NCBI GenBank assembly: GCA_001465025.1 | Contig: LNDO01000054.1 | Location: forward strand, 1-32,127 | Source: Pseudomonas sp. Ga0074129 | Lineage (GTDB): Bacteria > Pseudomonadota > Gammaproteobacteria > Pseudomonadales > Pseudomonadaceae | Reading direction: 5' to 3' | Length of the DNA stretch: 32,127 bases | Shown: positions 8,746-18,472 of the stretch, one piece after another | Numbering within the stretch: position 1 is the first letter of the stretch | Layout: each line of letters begins with the position of its first letter | Notes under the pieces: generated by a model | Told to the model about the DNA's origin: nothing | Databases searched by the model: none | What the model saw: only the letters and a program-made list of their open reading frames with translations | Translations under genes and position numbers: made by a program

Positions 8746-9690
8746 ATGACGCACCTCCCCTCACTGACCGACCTACTCTCGCAACTGCGCCAACCCAGCG
8801 TGCGTGATTTGGCCTGGACGCTGCTTTCGCCGCCATTGCTCAACCACACCGATTGGCCGCAACGCCACCCGTTGACTGCCAGTACCTGGAGCCTACAACC
8901 CGATGCTCTGGCTGACTGGTTGCTGCGCCTGGATGCTGACAATCACAGGCTCACGCAATGGCTCAGCCAGCATTCAGTGCGGCGTTTAGGCTTGTATTAC
9001 GAGCGCCTATGGCAGTTTGCCTTGCAAGCTGCACCCGGCGTTGAGGTGCTAGCCGCCAACCTGCCCATTCGCCAGCACGGGCATACCCTGGGTGAGTTGG
9101 ACCTGTTGCTGCGCGATGAACAAGGCGTGCACCACATTGAGTTCGCCATCAAACTTTACCTGGCTCAGGCGCAGTGCAGCGGCCTGGATCCGGCGCACTG
9201 GCTAGGCCCGGGCAGCCGTGATCGACTGGATATCAAACTGGACCATCTGCTTCAGCATCAACTGCCACTGTGCAAAAGCCCGCATGCCCAGGCGCTTTTG
9301 GCCACCTACACGCCAAACCAGGTTCAGTCTGCATTATGGCTGGCAGGGTATCTATTCTACCCCTGGCAAAACCCCTGCAGTGCACCGCTCGGCAGCAACC
9401 CACAGCACTTGCGTGGACGCTGGCTGCATCATCGTGACTGGTTGGCTTTTAGCGCCCAGCACCAAGGCCTATGGCAACCGTTGACACGCCCGGCCTGGCT
9501 GGCCCCGGCGCATGTCGAAACAGCCGCGTTATGGACGCCTCAACAGTTGCAGCAATGGTTAGCGGCGTTAGCCAGTAATGCCAATGCTCAGTTGCTGGTG
9601 CGCTTGGAAGAGATTGCGCCAAACCGTTGGCAGGAAGCCGAACGAGTGTTTCTGCTGCATGATCACTGGCCGGCACAACCGGCCAGCTAA
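8746..9690 (+). CDS. DUF1853 protein, possible PD-(D/E)XK-type fold
   Basis: A 314-residue protein of family DUF1853, divergent from nadK. Family segments seen are YYERLWQFAL (84-93), GELDLLLRDEQGVHHIEFAIK (about 116-136) and GPGSRDRLDIK. The Glu86 / Glu117-x-Asp119 / Glu132-x3-Lys136 arrangement on predicted adjacent strands resembles the core of PD-(D/E)XK nucleases, though activity is unproven. The start is placed at the ATG 8746; the frame is open from 8668, but the added residues do not look like the family. No strong ribosome binding site is visible. Its stop is one base from the stop of the convergent downstream gene. Confidence 0.85.
   Translation: MTHLPSLTDLLSQLRQPSVRDLAWTLLSPPLLNHTDWPQRHPLTASTWSLQPDALADWLLRLDADNHRLTQWLSQHSVRRLGLYYERLWQFALQAAPGVEVLAANLPIRQHGHTLGELDLLLRDEQGVHHIEFAIKLYLAQAQCSGLDPAHWLGPGSRDRLDIKLDHLLQHQLPLCKSPHAQALLATYTPNQVQSALWLAGYLFYPWQNPCSAPLGSNPQHLRGRWLHHRDWLAFSAQHQGLWQPLTRPAWLAPAHVETAALWTPQQLQQWLAALASNANAQLLVRLEEIAPNRWQEAERVFLLHDHWPAQPAS
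9666..9686. terminator. Hairpin between convergent genes, possible terminator
   Basis: CTGGCCGG and CCGGCCAG form a perfect 8-bp stem around CACAA, inside the last codons of the DUF1853 gene and just before the convergent stop. No T-run follows on either strand, so it may slow rather than end transcription. Confidence 0.35.
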
Positions 9691-9691
9691 A

Positions 9692-10798
9692 TCACAGGCT
9701 GCGCTCGGTTCGGCCGCCGGAGCGGGCCAGGTAGCCCGAACCGCTTTCGCACAGCAACGCATCGCGCTGCACCGCTGGCAAAGCGTCCACCCCATCGCGC
9801 AGGGCATAGGCGCTGTAGCCCAATTGCGACAGAAGAAACACCGCGCTGCTGCTGCGTTTGCCGCTGTCGCAGTAGCACAGGTAGGTGCGCGCTTTATCCA
9901 ATAATCGGGCTTTGAGACGCAGCAGTTGCAGAGGCATGTTCAACGATTGCAGCGCATGGGCGCGCTGGTATTCGTCCTGCAGGCGCACATCCAGCCATTG
10001 CGCCCCGGCGGCCAGCAAACGGGAAGCCTCACCCAGCGACACCTCATCCACCACTGGCGCTTTGAGCAAGGCGAAAAAATCCTGCCGATCCAGGCGCAGC
10101 ACCACACCGTCTTCAAGCAGAGTCACCGTGGCATTGCGCGGGCTGTCAGCCAGCAAGGCTTCCTCACCAAAACAGGCACCAATCTCCAACTCAGCCAACA
10201 CCTGCTGCGCACTGCCGGCGCCGCGAATCACTTCGGCGCGCCCATGCTTAAGGAAGTAGCAACTATCGCCCACATCGCCTTCTTGCAACACCGTACTGCC
10301 CGCAGACAATTCAATGCGCTGCAAACGAGCCAACATCGCGCGCACGTTGGACGGCGGCACTTTGGCAAACAGCGGGTTTTCCAACAACCGCTCCAGCCAT
10401 TCCACGTCTTCGTGGTGCTGCCCCAGCTCCAACAGCAGATCCTGATAAGCCAGACGCCAGGTGAGCAAACGGTTGAGGGTGGCGGTGTCCAGGGCCAACA
10501 CACTGGCATCGGTCAGCGCACGCGCCTCATGCAAGCGCGGCAGGCTGGGTGATAACGGGTGACAACTGGCCTCACTGCCAGCCTGTATACGCTGCTGACC
10601 CTCGGCCGATTGCAAGAGTAATTCACCGGCCAATAGGTAGTAGGTCACGCGGGCCTGATCTGCTGCGCGAAACAACACCTGCCCGGCCAGCACAGGCTGA
10701 GGAATCAATTGTGACCGGAGTTCACGCCACTGCTGCTCAGACAGCACATTGAGTGGGGTGAGGCTGCGCAGCTGTTCAGGATTGAGAGGTTCGCTCAT
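9692..10798 (-). CDS. Cyclic-nucleotide-binding protein with C-terminal rhodanese domain
   Basis: A 368-residue soluble protein. A degenerate N-terminal cNMP-like domain (about 10-125) is followed by a better one (about 140-250) with the phosphate-binding cassette FGEEALLADSPRNATV at 210-225; Glu212/213 and Arg221 are the expected ligand residues. A rhodanese domain (about 255-340) carries the loop CDSGKR at 310-315, with Cys310 as the persulfide-forming residue. The mix suggests a cAMP- or cGMP-responsive sulfur-transfer or sensor protein; the partner is unknown and no DNA-binding domain is present. The start at 10798 has only a distant GGAG (12 nt). Confidence 0.88.
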   Translation of the reverse strand: MSEPLNPEQLRSLTPLNVLSEQQWRELRSQLIPQPVLAGQVLFRAADQARVTYYLLAGELLLQSAEGQQRIQAGSEASCHPLSPSLPRLHEARALTDASVLALDTATLNRLLTWRLAYQDLLLELGQHHEDVEWLERLLENPLFAKVPPSNVRAMLARLQRIELSAGSTVLQEGDVGDSCYFLKHGRAEVIRGAGSAQQVLAELEIGACFGEEALLADSPRNATVTLLEDGVVLRLDRQDFFALLKAPVVDEVSLGEASRLLAAGAQWLDVRLQDEYQRAHALQSLNMPLQLLRLKARLLDKARTYLCYCDSGKRSSSAVFLLSQLGYSAYALRDGVDALPAVQRDALLCESGSGYLARSGGRTERSL

Positions 10799-10825
10799 GC
10801 AGAATCCAGGCTCCGCCGGTGGTAT

Positions 10826-11770
10826 TCAGAGTAGAGATGCAGACGATGACAAAGCCGATGCCCGCCCTTGCAAGCCACCAGTATGGACAAAAACCACCCG
10901 GCTGCCGCGCGCAAAGTAACCGGCCTCGACCTGCTGGCGCAACGCCATTAAAGCCTTGGATGTGTACAGGGGCTCCAACGGCATGGCGATGTGGTTTTCA
11001 GCGTCATGCATAAAAGCCAGTAACTCAGCATCGCTGCGGGCAAAACCACCGCGACAGGCTTCATGCAGATGGTAGTGCCCAACAGGCTGAGCCGCCGCCA
11101 ATACAATCTGCTGTACCTGCTGCGCAACGCCATGATCAGCAGGCACCGCCAAGGCCCCATGCACCGGATGCGCAGACGCCTCAGCCAGCAGCAGGCCAGC
11201 CAGTGTTGTGCCCGTTCCGGCCGCCAGCCACCAGGCGTCGTAATCAGCCCAACCGATCTCTGCCAGTTGCTCGCGCACCATCGGCAGCAGAGCCATGCAG
11301 CCCAAAGCCCCAGACAGACCGCCACCGCCTTCGGGGACAGCATAAAAGCCTGGATACTGCGCCTGCCACGGCAGCCAGAAATCTGCCGCATGGCGCGCCC
11401 GATAGCCCGCATACCCCAGCCAATGCAGTTGCATCCCAAAAGCCAGCAAGTCATCCACCGTTGCTGTTTGCTGCGCATGACCACGCAACAAACCCACCGT
11501 GGCAAAGCCAAAACGCTTACCGGCGGCGGCCAGCGCATGCAGATGATTGGAATGAGCGCCGCCGAGACTGATCACGCCCGCAGCCGATTCGTCTTGAGCG
11601 CGGGCCAGATGATGACTCAACTTGAACCATTTATTGCCGCTGATCAACGGGTCGATCAGGTCCAGACGCAACACGGCCAGCTCAACCCCAGCAGCTTCTG
11701 ACCACGGCAGACACAAGCGCTGCAAAGGCGCATGCGGTGTCCAGTCAGGCACGACCACCGACAAGGTCAA
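10826..11770 (-). CDS. PLP-dependent ACC deaminase / D-cysteine desulfhydrase-like enzyme
   Basis: A 314-residue fold-type II PLP enzyme. The PLP lysine is Lys47 in SGNKWFKL and the nucleophile-region Ser73-Asn74-His75 lies in GGAHSNHLHALA; a glycine-rich phosphate loop (AAGTGTTLAG) follows. The family includes 1-aminocyclopropane-1-carboxylate deaminase and D-cysteine desulfhydrase. The SNH form and the short length favour a desulfhydrase-like enzyme over true ACC deaminase, but specificity is unproven. No ATG is available: the frame begins with TTG at 11770, overlapping the stop of the coiled-coil gene, and TTG 11764 or GTG 11758 are alternatives. Confidence 0.87.
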   Translation of the reverse strand: MTLSVVVPDWTPHAPLQRLCLPWSEAAGVELAVLRLDLIDPLISGNKWFKLSHHLARAQDESAAGVISLGGAHSNHLHALAAAGKRFGFATVGLLRGHAQQTATVDDLLAFGMQLHWLGYAGYRARHAADFWLPWQAQYPGFYAVPEGGGGLSGALGCMALLPMVREQLAEIGWADYDAWWLAAGTGTTLAGLLLAEASAHPVHGALAVPADHGVAQQVQQIVLAAAQPVGHYHLHEACRGGFARSDAELLAFMHDAENHIAMPLEPLYTSKALMALRQQVEAGYFARGSRVVFVHTGGLQGRASALSSSASLL

Positions 11771-13137
11771 CCCACGGTGCGCAAACGGCTGCTGGCCTTG
11801 TGCCGGGCACAGCAGTTGGACTCACCCAAGGTAAAGCGGCCAGGCGTATCAATGCGGTCTATCGGCATGGCACAACGCCCGCCAGCCGGCAGTTCTGCTT
11901 CGCAGGTAGGTTGCTGATAGTGCGCCATCCAGTGGCGATACTGCTCTTCGCTGACAAAGCACTTAGCCGCCGCGTAGGACAACGGGTTGTCCTGATAAAC
12001 AGCTATATCCTGCAATGGGATGGTCAGGTGGCCAGCGCCGGGGTGATACACCACAAACACCACGCCCAACTTGGCCAAGCGCTCGAGAATTTGCTCGCCA
12101 CCCTGGCTGACCAAATCGGTGTAGGCGCGTTTGAGTCGGTTGATCTCCTGCAAGGCCTGAGTGTCCTGCTCGGCACGGTAGGCCAACTCGACATCGCGAA
12201 TGGCAATCTGCTCTTTGTATTGCGCCACGGCTGCGGCAATTTTAGCGTGCATCTCACCTTCAAACTGTGTGCGCAGGCCGTCAATTTCGCTGAGTCCGTC
12301 GCGCTCCAACTCTCGCAACTGAGCCGTCATTTCCTCGCGTGAGGTCTGAAAGCTGGCCGCCTGAGCAGCCAGTTGCGTCTTTAACACCGCATTGTGTTCT
12401 TCTTGCTGACGCAAGGCCTGATGCAAGCCATGAATTTGCGCCAGCAAGTTGCTGCTCTGTTCGTCACTGGCCAACTTGAACTTGGCCAGTTCTTCTTCGT
12501 GTTGCTGAGTCAGGCTGCTGATGCGCAAACGCTGTTGCTTGATCAACTGTGCAGCTTTGACCCGCTCTTGCTGATCAAGCTTTTCTTGAGCTTTACCCGC
12601 CTCTTCCTGAGCGGGATCGGCCGCATACCAACGATCCTCCGAAGCCATCTGCAGACGTTCGGTGGCCACCGCTGGTGCCGCTTCATCCTCAACCAGCAAA
12701 CCCAAAGCGTTGCGTTTGACGACATCACGCAGCAATGCTAGGTCATTGTTGCCCGGCGTCAGACTGGGGTCCCACAGGTGCATCTGGTGCCAAGACACCG
12801 GGCATTGGCTGCGGCAGGCCAAACGAATCGGTCCGGCACCGAGATCGGGGCCACGGCCGGCACGCTCAGCCAAATGCTGTAAAGGGATATTCCAACCTGT
12901 ATCCGGCGCGCCCTTCTCGTCAAAATCGAGATAAAAGAACACCAGCGCCTTGATCAACAAGCGTGGATTAATCAGGGCATAAGCCACGCGCATTTGCTGG
13001 TCAGCAAACTCGGGCATGTTCACCACGCCATCGAGCAAGGCCTCAAACTCGGGGAAAAACATCTGCTTGCAGATACCGCCACGCTCGCTGAAGAACAGCA
13101 CGGCCTCAACCATCTGCGGCTTGATCTGCATGCTCAT
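11767..13137 (-). CDS. Uncharacterised coiled-coil protein with Cys-rich tail
   Basis: A 456-residue protein that I do not recognise functionally. Residues 1-~150 form a globular part with hydrophobic segments (MVEAVLFFSERGG, LLIKALVFFYLDF). About 175-360 is rich in Gln, Glu, Lys and Ala with heptad character, a long coiled coil. The C-terminus has Cys and His residues in CEAELPAGGRC, then SNCCARHK, which could bind one zinc. There is no Walker motif, so any ParA-type name would be unsupported. The start at 13137 has AGGA 8 nt upstream; a second ATG follows two codons later. Its stop overlaps the TTG start of the PLP enzyme, so the two are probably co-transcribed. Confidence 0.85.
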   Translation of the reverse strand: MSMQIKPQMVEAVLFFSERGGICKQMFFPEFEALLDGVVNMPEFADQQMRVAYALINPRLLIKALVFFYLDFDEKGAPDTGWNIPLQHLAERAGRGPDLGAGPIRLACRSQCPVSWHQMHLWDPSLTPGNNDLALLRDVVKRNALGLLVEDEAAPAVATERLQMASEDRWYAADPAQEEAGKAQEKLDQQERVKAAQLIKQQRLRISSLTQQHEEELAKFKLASDEQSSNLLAQIHGLHQALRQQEEHNAVLKTQLAAQAASFQTSREEMTAQLRELERDGLSEIDGLRTQFEGEMHAKIAAAVAQYKEQIAIRDVELAYRAEQDTQALQEINRLKRAYTDLVSQGGEQILERLAKLGVVFVVYHPGAGHLTIPLQDIAVYQDNPLSYAAAKCFVSEEQYRHWMAHYQQPTCEAELPAGGRCAMPIDRIDTPGRFTLGESNCCARHKASSRLRTVG

Positions 13138-13342
13138 TGGATCGTCCTCTAGCGGCCTAAAGAGCTGCGCTCAACTCGCACAACCCGTATCAATTGCGCA
13201 AATATTGGCACACCCAACAAGACTGCCAAAATTCTGACAAACCATGCAAGCGCTAAAAACCAAATACCCTACGCAAGTGCGGGCAGTCTAGGGGAAAAGC
13301 CAAACCCGGCAATGTGACTGGGTTGGCACTGAACCGGCCAAT

Positions 13343-13361
13343 AGCCCACGCAACGTGGGCT
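13343..13361. other. Hairpin downstream of the NTF2-like gene
   Basis: AGCCCACG and CGTGGGCT form a perfect 8-bp stem with a 3-base loop. There is no T-run after it on the minus strand, so it is at best an atypical terminator for the NTF2-like gene. The surrounding 254-bp gap also holds the promoter region of the coiled-coil gene, in which I see no clear -35/-10 pair. Confidence 0.35.
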
Positions 13362-13391
13362 GTCAGACAAAAATGTGACGGATTTGGTGAC

Positions 13392-13823
13392 CTAGCCTTT
13401 AGCCGCTGCCAGAAATGGAGCCAAACGCCGACTCATTTCATCGCCCAGCGCCTGCAAGCCGCTCATGGGTCGAATCATTACTTCGAACTCAACGATCTTG
13501 CCGTCCTCATCAAAGCGCACCATGTCGATACCCTTGAGCTCGCGCTCACCCACCTTGGCACTAAACTCCAACACCACGCTCAGGCCATCAGCGCTGACCA
13601 ATTCACGGTGGTAAACAAAATCCACAAACACTTGGCTGACCGTATTCAGAATCAGCGACACCATCGGCGCGCCGGCATAGGGCTTGTAAGCCATGGGCGA
13701 GCGGAAGACCGCCTGCGGATGCAGTAATTGCGGCAGATCACGCAGATCGTTTTTTTGCATCAGACCATGCCACTGGGCGAGCGTGGCGGCAGCTGCAGGC
13801 TGGAGTTGAGCGGAAGAAGACAT
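13392..13823 (-). CDS. NTF2-like / SnoaL-type nuclear transport factor 2 family protein
   Basis: A 143-residue protein with the alpha+beta cone pattern of NTF2-like proteins: an N-terminal helix (LAQWHGLMQKNDLRDLPQLL), a turn with HPQAVFRSP, then beta strands ending in DEDGKIVEFEVMIRP. Such proteins are small-ligand binders, isomerases or accessory subunits; nothing here fixes which. The ATG at 13823 is preferred because AGGA then has a 7-nt spacer; the ATG two codons upstream at 13829 sits almost on the ribosome binding site. It follows fadH on the same strand, beyond a strong terminator, so it is probably transcribed separately. Confidence 0.85.
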   Translation of the reverse strand: MSSSAQLQPAAAATLAQWHGLMQKNDLRDLPQLLHPQAVFRSPMAYKPYAGAPMVSLILNTVSQVFVDFVYHRELVSADGLSVVLEFSAKVGERELKGIDMVRFDEDGKIVEFEVMIRPMSGLQALGDEMSRRLAPFLAAAKG

Positions 13824-13855
13824 GGGCATTTCCTTATTGTTTTAGCCACATAGAA

Positions 13856-13880
13856 AACGCCCCGCACGAGGCGGGGCGTT
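13856..13880 (-). terminator. Intrinsic terminator of fadH
   Basis: AACGCCCCGC and GCGGGGCGTT form a perfect 10-bp GC-rich stem around ACGAG. On the minus strand the hairpin runs into GTTTTCT. It sits 6 nt after the fadH stop. Confidence 0.85.
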
Positions 13881-13885
13881 GGTCA

Positions 13886-15991
<2,106 letters not shown>

Positions 15992-16021
15992 TTAGACGAT
16001 AATCAGCCCAGCCATGCGCCT

Positions 16022-16060
16022 CAATGACTTTAAGTGACAACTTATTGATCAAAAATGACA
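16022..16060. promoter_or_regulatory. Phased TGAC(A) direct repeats in the fadH-AraC gap
   Basis: AATGACT (TGAC at 16025), AAGTGACA (TGACA at 16035) and AAATGACA (TGACA at 16056) point the same way, 10 and 21 bp apart, so all face one side of the helix. AraC-type regulators bind direct repeats spaced by about 21 bp. The site lies about 115-140 bp before fadH and 75 bp before the regulator gene. Confidence 0.45.
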
Positions 16061-16135
16061 GCGGCACTTGGCAATGCTCGGGCACCCACCTAACCTGACC
16101 ACCCTTACCCCGCTCAAACTGGATAGCTTCAGCCG

Positions 16136-17173
16136 ATGAAATCAACACGGGTCAAATTGGGCGATTTATCCGTTGGCTTTGTCGACAGCCTGGCCGATGC
16201 CATGCGCAGTTGCGGTGAAAACCCACAACCACTGCTGGAACGTTACGGGCTGGATGCAGCAAGGCTGGCTGAACCACGCGCGCGCCTGTCGATCCCGCGC
16301 TACATGCGCTTAGGCCACAGCGCGATTCAACAATGCGGCGAGCCGGGCTTGGGATTGTTGATGGGCCAATTCAGTCGCATGAGCCAGCTCGGTCTGGCCG
16401 GTGTGACCGCCGCGCAAGCGCCTACTGTGCGCGAAGCGGCGCGCGCCATGATTCGCTTTGAACCGCTGTATGCAGCCAACTACCGCGGCCAGTCCAGCCT
16501 GCATGAAGACAAGCACGGCGCCTGGCTGCGCTTTTATTCCATCAGCCCCTACAACACGTACAACCGCTTTGTGGTGGACTCAGTACTGGCCAGCTGGGCA
16601 CAGCAACTCAGTCGCCTGGCGCAGCAGCCTGTTAGCGTCGAGAAAGTTCAGATTGAGTTTTCTGCGCCGGACTATGCCGCGCACTATTCCGAGCTGTTTG
16701 CCTGCCCGGTGGAGTTCGCCTGCGAGCACAACCAATTGCGCCTGAATCAGCCAACCCTGAATTTGCGCAATCCCGAACACTGCCCAGGCACTTGGCGACA
16801 CTTACTGGAAATATGCGAAGAACAACTGCAACAACTGACCCGCACGCGCAACTTACGCGAGCGCATCACTCAACTGCTCGGCCCCTTGCTGCATGGCCGC
16901 GAGCCGGATCTAGCCGAAGTGGCAGCACGCCTGCAGCTGCCAACCTGGACGCTGCGGCGCAAACTGGCGGAAGAAGGCACGCAATTTCGCAGCATCCTTA
17001 ACGACACCCGTCGCGACCTGGCCATGGCCTACATCCGCGACACCGAGTTGGCTTTTGGCGAAATCGCCTACCTGCTTGGCTTTGCCTCGGCCGAGGCCTT
17101 TCAGCGCGCGTTCAAACGCTGGAACCAGCAAACACCAGGCGAATACCGCCGCGAGCAACGCCGGGCGATTTAG
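16136..17173 (+). CDS. AraC-family transcriptional regulator
   Basis: A 345-residue regulator. The N-terminal part (about 10-210) matches the arabinose-binding-like domain of the OruR/ArgR-type AraC subgroup, with no obvious ligand clue. The C-terminal part (about 255-340) holds two helix-turn-helix motifs: LAEVAARLQLPTWTLRRKL and the signature FGEIAYLLGFASAEAFQRAF followed by WNQQTPGEYR. Such proteins often activate a neighbouring metabolic gene, and fadH is divergent from it, so a fatty-acid-derived inducer is a reasonable but untested guess. The ATG at 16136 has only a weak ribosome binding site. Confidence 0.9.
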   Translation: MKSTRVKLGDLSVGFVDSLADAMRSCGENPQPLLERYGLDAARLAEPRARLSIPRYMRLGHSAIQQCGEPGLGLLMGQFSRMSQLGLAGVTAAQAPTVREAARAMIRFEPLYAANYRGQSSLHEDKHGAWLRFYSISPYNTYNRFVVDSVLASWAQQLSRLAQQPVSVEKVQIEFSAPDYAAHYSELFACPVEFACEHNQLRLNQPTLNLRNPEHCPGTWRHLLEICEEQLQQLTRTRNLRERITQLLGPLLHGREPDLAEVAARLQLPTWTLRRKLAEEGTQFRSILNDTRRDLAMAYIRDTELAFGEIAYLLGFASAEAFQRAFKRWNQQTPGEYRREQRRAI

Positions 17174-17187
17174 TCGGTTCTAACAGA

Positions 17188-17274
17188 TTAGAGCTCGGTC
17201 GCGTCTTCATCGCACTCCGGCACATCCAACTCATAGGCGTGAGCTTCCAGCAGCTCTTCTTGATACTCGTCCAT
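17188..17274 (-). CDS. 28-residue highly acidic small protein
   Basis: A complete small ORF: ATG at 17274, 28 codons, TAA. Its sequence runs MDEYQEELLEAHAYELDV, then PECDEDATEL. Twelve of 28 residues are Asp or Glu, with no Lys or Arg. The ribosome binding site AGGGGGA is about 7 nt upstream, stronger than that of many larger genes here. It lies on the minus strand between the 3' end of the tRNA operon and the AraC gene, tail to tail with the latter. I do not know the function. The first half could form an amphipathic helix. Confidence 0.55.
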   Translation of the reverse strand: MDEYQEELLEAHAYELDVPECDEDATEL

Positions 17275-17404
17275 TGCCTGTTCCCCCTACTCGATCAGTT
17301 TTGACTGCTCATTGCATAAACAAGGAGCATGCCAATAAAGCTAAAGCAGGCGGATGAAGACAAGATGACAAGTTGTCGCGCTAAAAGAGATAAAGCGCAG
17401 GCAA

Positions 17405-17435
17405 CAAAAAACCCGCTGATATCGCTATCAGCGGG
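17405..17435 (-). terminator. Intrinsic terminator of the tRNA operon
   Basis: CCCGCTGATA and TATCAGCGGG form a perfect 10-bp stem with a TCGC loop. On the minus strand the hairpin is followed by TTTTTT. It begins 10 nt after the CCA end of the last tRNA-Asp. Confidence 0.9.
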
Positions 17436-17444
17436 CTTCATGTT

Positions 17445-17521
17445 TGGCGCAGCGGACGGGACTCGAACCCGCGACCCCCGGCGTGACAGGCCGGTATTCT
17501 AACCGACTGAACTACCGCTGC
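17445..17521 (-). tRNA. tRNA-Asp (GTC), second copy
   Basis: A 77-nt cloverleaf with an encoded CCA end. The acceptor stem is GCAGCGG/CCGCTGC, the anticodon loop CTGTCAC reads GTC, and the T-loop is GTTCGAGTC. It is identical to the copy at 17622-17698 and is the last gene of a three-tRNA transcript. Confidence 0.97.
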
Positions 17522-17621
17522 ATGTCGGTGGACTTACGTCCGTACAACTCTTGCTTCATCTGATGAAGCCGCCTATTAGGGCTTCTCCATCTCAACCTGA
17601 GCGAACTCAAGCAGGAAAATA

Positions 17622-17698
17622 TGGCGCAGCGGACGGGACTCGAACCCGCGACCCCCGGCGTGACAGGCCGGTATTCTAACCGACTGAACTACCGCTGC
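17622..17698 (-). tRNA. tRNA-Asp (GTC), first copy
   Basis: The 77-nt sequence matches the downstream tRNA-Asp. Both copies are preceded on the minus strand by the same leader containing GGAC-GTCC (around 17523 and 17701 on the plus strand, GTCGGTGGACTT), showing a tandem duplication of about 177 bp. Confidence 0.97.
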
Positions 17699-17731
17699 GC
17701 GTCGGTGGACTTTCGTCCGGTTTCACAAGAG

Positions 17732-17807
17732 TGGTGGGTGATGACGGGATCGAACCGCCGACCCTCTGCTTGTAAGGCAGATGCTCTCCCAGCTGAGCTA
17801 ATCACCC
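17732..17807 (-). tRNA. tRNA-Val (TAC)
   Basis: A 76-nt cloverleaf with an encoded CCA end. The acceptor stem is GGGTGAT/ATCACCC and the anticodon loop CTTACAA reads TAC. It is the first gene of the transcript and follows a strong promoter. Confidence 0.97.
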
Positions 17808-17825
17808 GCTGCTTGCGAGGCGCGA

Positions 17826-17854
17826 AATTTACGCAAGGGGCGCACCTAAGTCAA
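17826..17854 (-). promoter_or_regulatory. Sigma-70 promoter of the tRNA operon
   Basis: On the minus strand TTGACT (17854-17849) and TAAATT (17831-17826) are separated by 17 nt. They are followed by a GC-rich discriminator (TCGCGCC), as usual for stable-RNA promoters under stringent control. Confidence 0.8.
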
Positions 17855-17880
17855 CACCCTGCTTCAAGTTTTTCTAAAAA

Positions 17881-17942
17881 AGAGGAAAAAAGATCGCACA
17901 ACCCCGGTGCCTGCTTATGGCCGTCTGCACCATTAAGCAGCC
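17881..17942 (-). terminator. Probable terminator region after xcpZ
   Basis: On the minus strand, 12 nt past the xcpZ stop, CTGCTTAATGG pairs with CCATAAGCAG (one bulged A) around an 8-9-nt loop. A small GCAC/GTGC hairpin and the run TTTTTTCCTCTTTTTT follow. Together they probably end the long xcp transcript before the tRNA promoter. Confidence 0.5.
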
Positions 17943-17953
17943 ACGCATATCCA

Positions 17954-18472
17954 TTACTGGCTGACCCGCACACTCAAGCGCGCTGCCACCTGATTAGCCT
18001 CGGCTCGATCCAGCCCGACTTCGGCAATTTGCACACCCTGTTCCTGTAGCACGCTGAACCAGCGCAGCAATTGCGCAAAAGGGGCTGGTTGCAAATTAAG
18101 CTGCAACACACCCTCTTCTGAATTATCTAGGCGCTCGATGATCAACCCCTGGGTTGCCGCCGTGGCTGTGACCGCGCCCTGCAAACGAGCGGGATCGAGC
18201 ATAGGTTGCTGATTTGATCCGGCCAGATTGCGTGCCGCAGGCGCTTGGCTGATCAAGTAAGCATTCAGCTCACGCTGGCTCTCAAAGGCGCTGCGAGCAG
18301 CCTGCAGGCGCTCTTGAGCGGGTAGCCAGAGCGTCAGGTAAAGCACGACCAGCAACAGAAATGACCCCAGGCTGGCCAAGGCAAACTGCTCACGTGGCGC
18401 CAATGCCCGCCAGCGTTGCAGCAACTGTGAATTATCCAGCTGCGCGGTGAATCCTTTTGACATCATGTTCAT
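17954..18472 (-). CDS. xcpZ: Type II secretion protein XcpZ (GspM)
   Basis: A 172-residue bitopic inner-membrane protein. The cytoplasmic N-terminus is short, one transmembrane helix lies at about 30-50 (FALASLGSFLLLVVLYLTLW), and the periplasmic ferredoxin-like domain follows. GspM dimerises and binds GspL in the assembly platform that drives pseudopilus growth. Last gene of the xcpR-Z operon. Its ATGA overlaps the xcpY stop. GGAG lies only 1 nt before that ATG, so the real start may be the in-frame ATG at 18466 with a 7-nt spacer. Confidence 0.93.
   Translation of the reverse strand: MNMMSKGFTAQLDNSQLLQRWRALAPREQFALASLGSFLLLVVLYLTLWLPAQERLQAARSAFESQRELNAYLISQAPAARNLAGSNQQPMLDPARLQGAVTATAATQGLIIERLDNSEEGVLQLNLQPAPFAQLLRWFSVLQEQGVQIAEVGLDRAEANQVAARLSVRVSQ

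Noticed and set aside
10826-11770. Calling the PLP enzyme a true ACC deaminase (acdS)
   Set aside because: The nucleophile region reads SNH and the protein is shorter than typical AcdS. Desulfhydrase-type relatives fit better, and specificity cannot be read from sequence here.
11767-13137. Naming the coiled-coil protein a ParA/chromosome-partitioning ATPase
   Set aside because: No Walker A or deviant Walker motif is present; the resemblance would rest only on the coiled coil.
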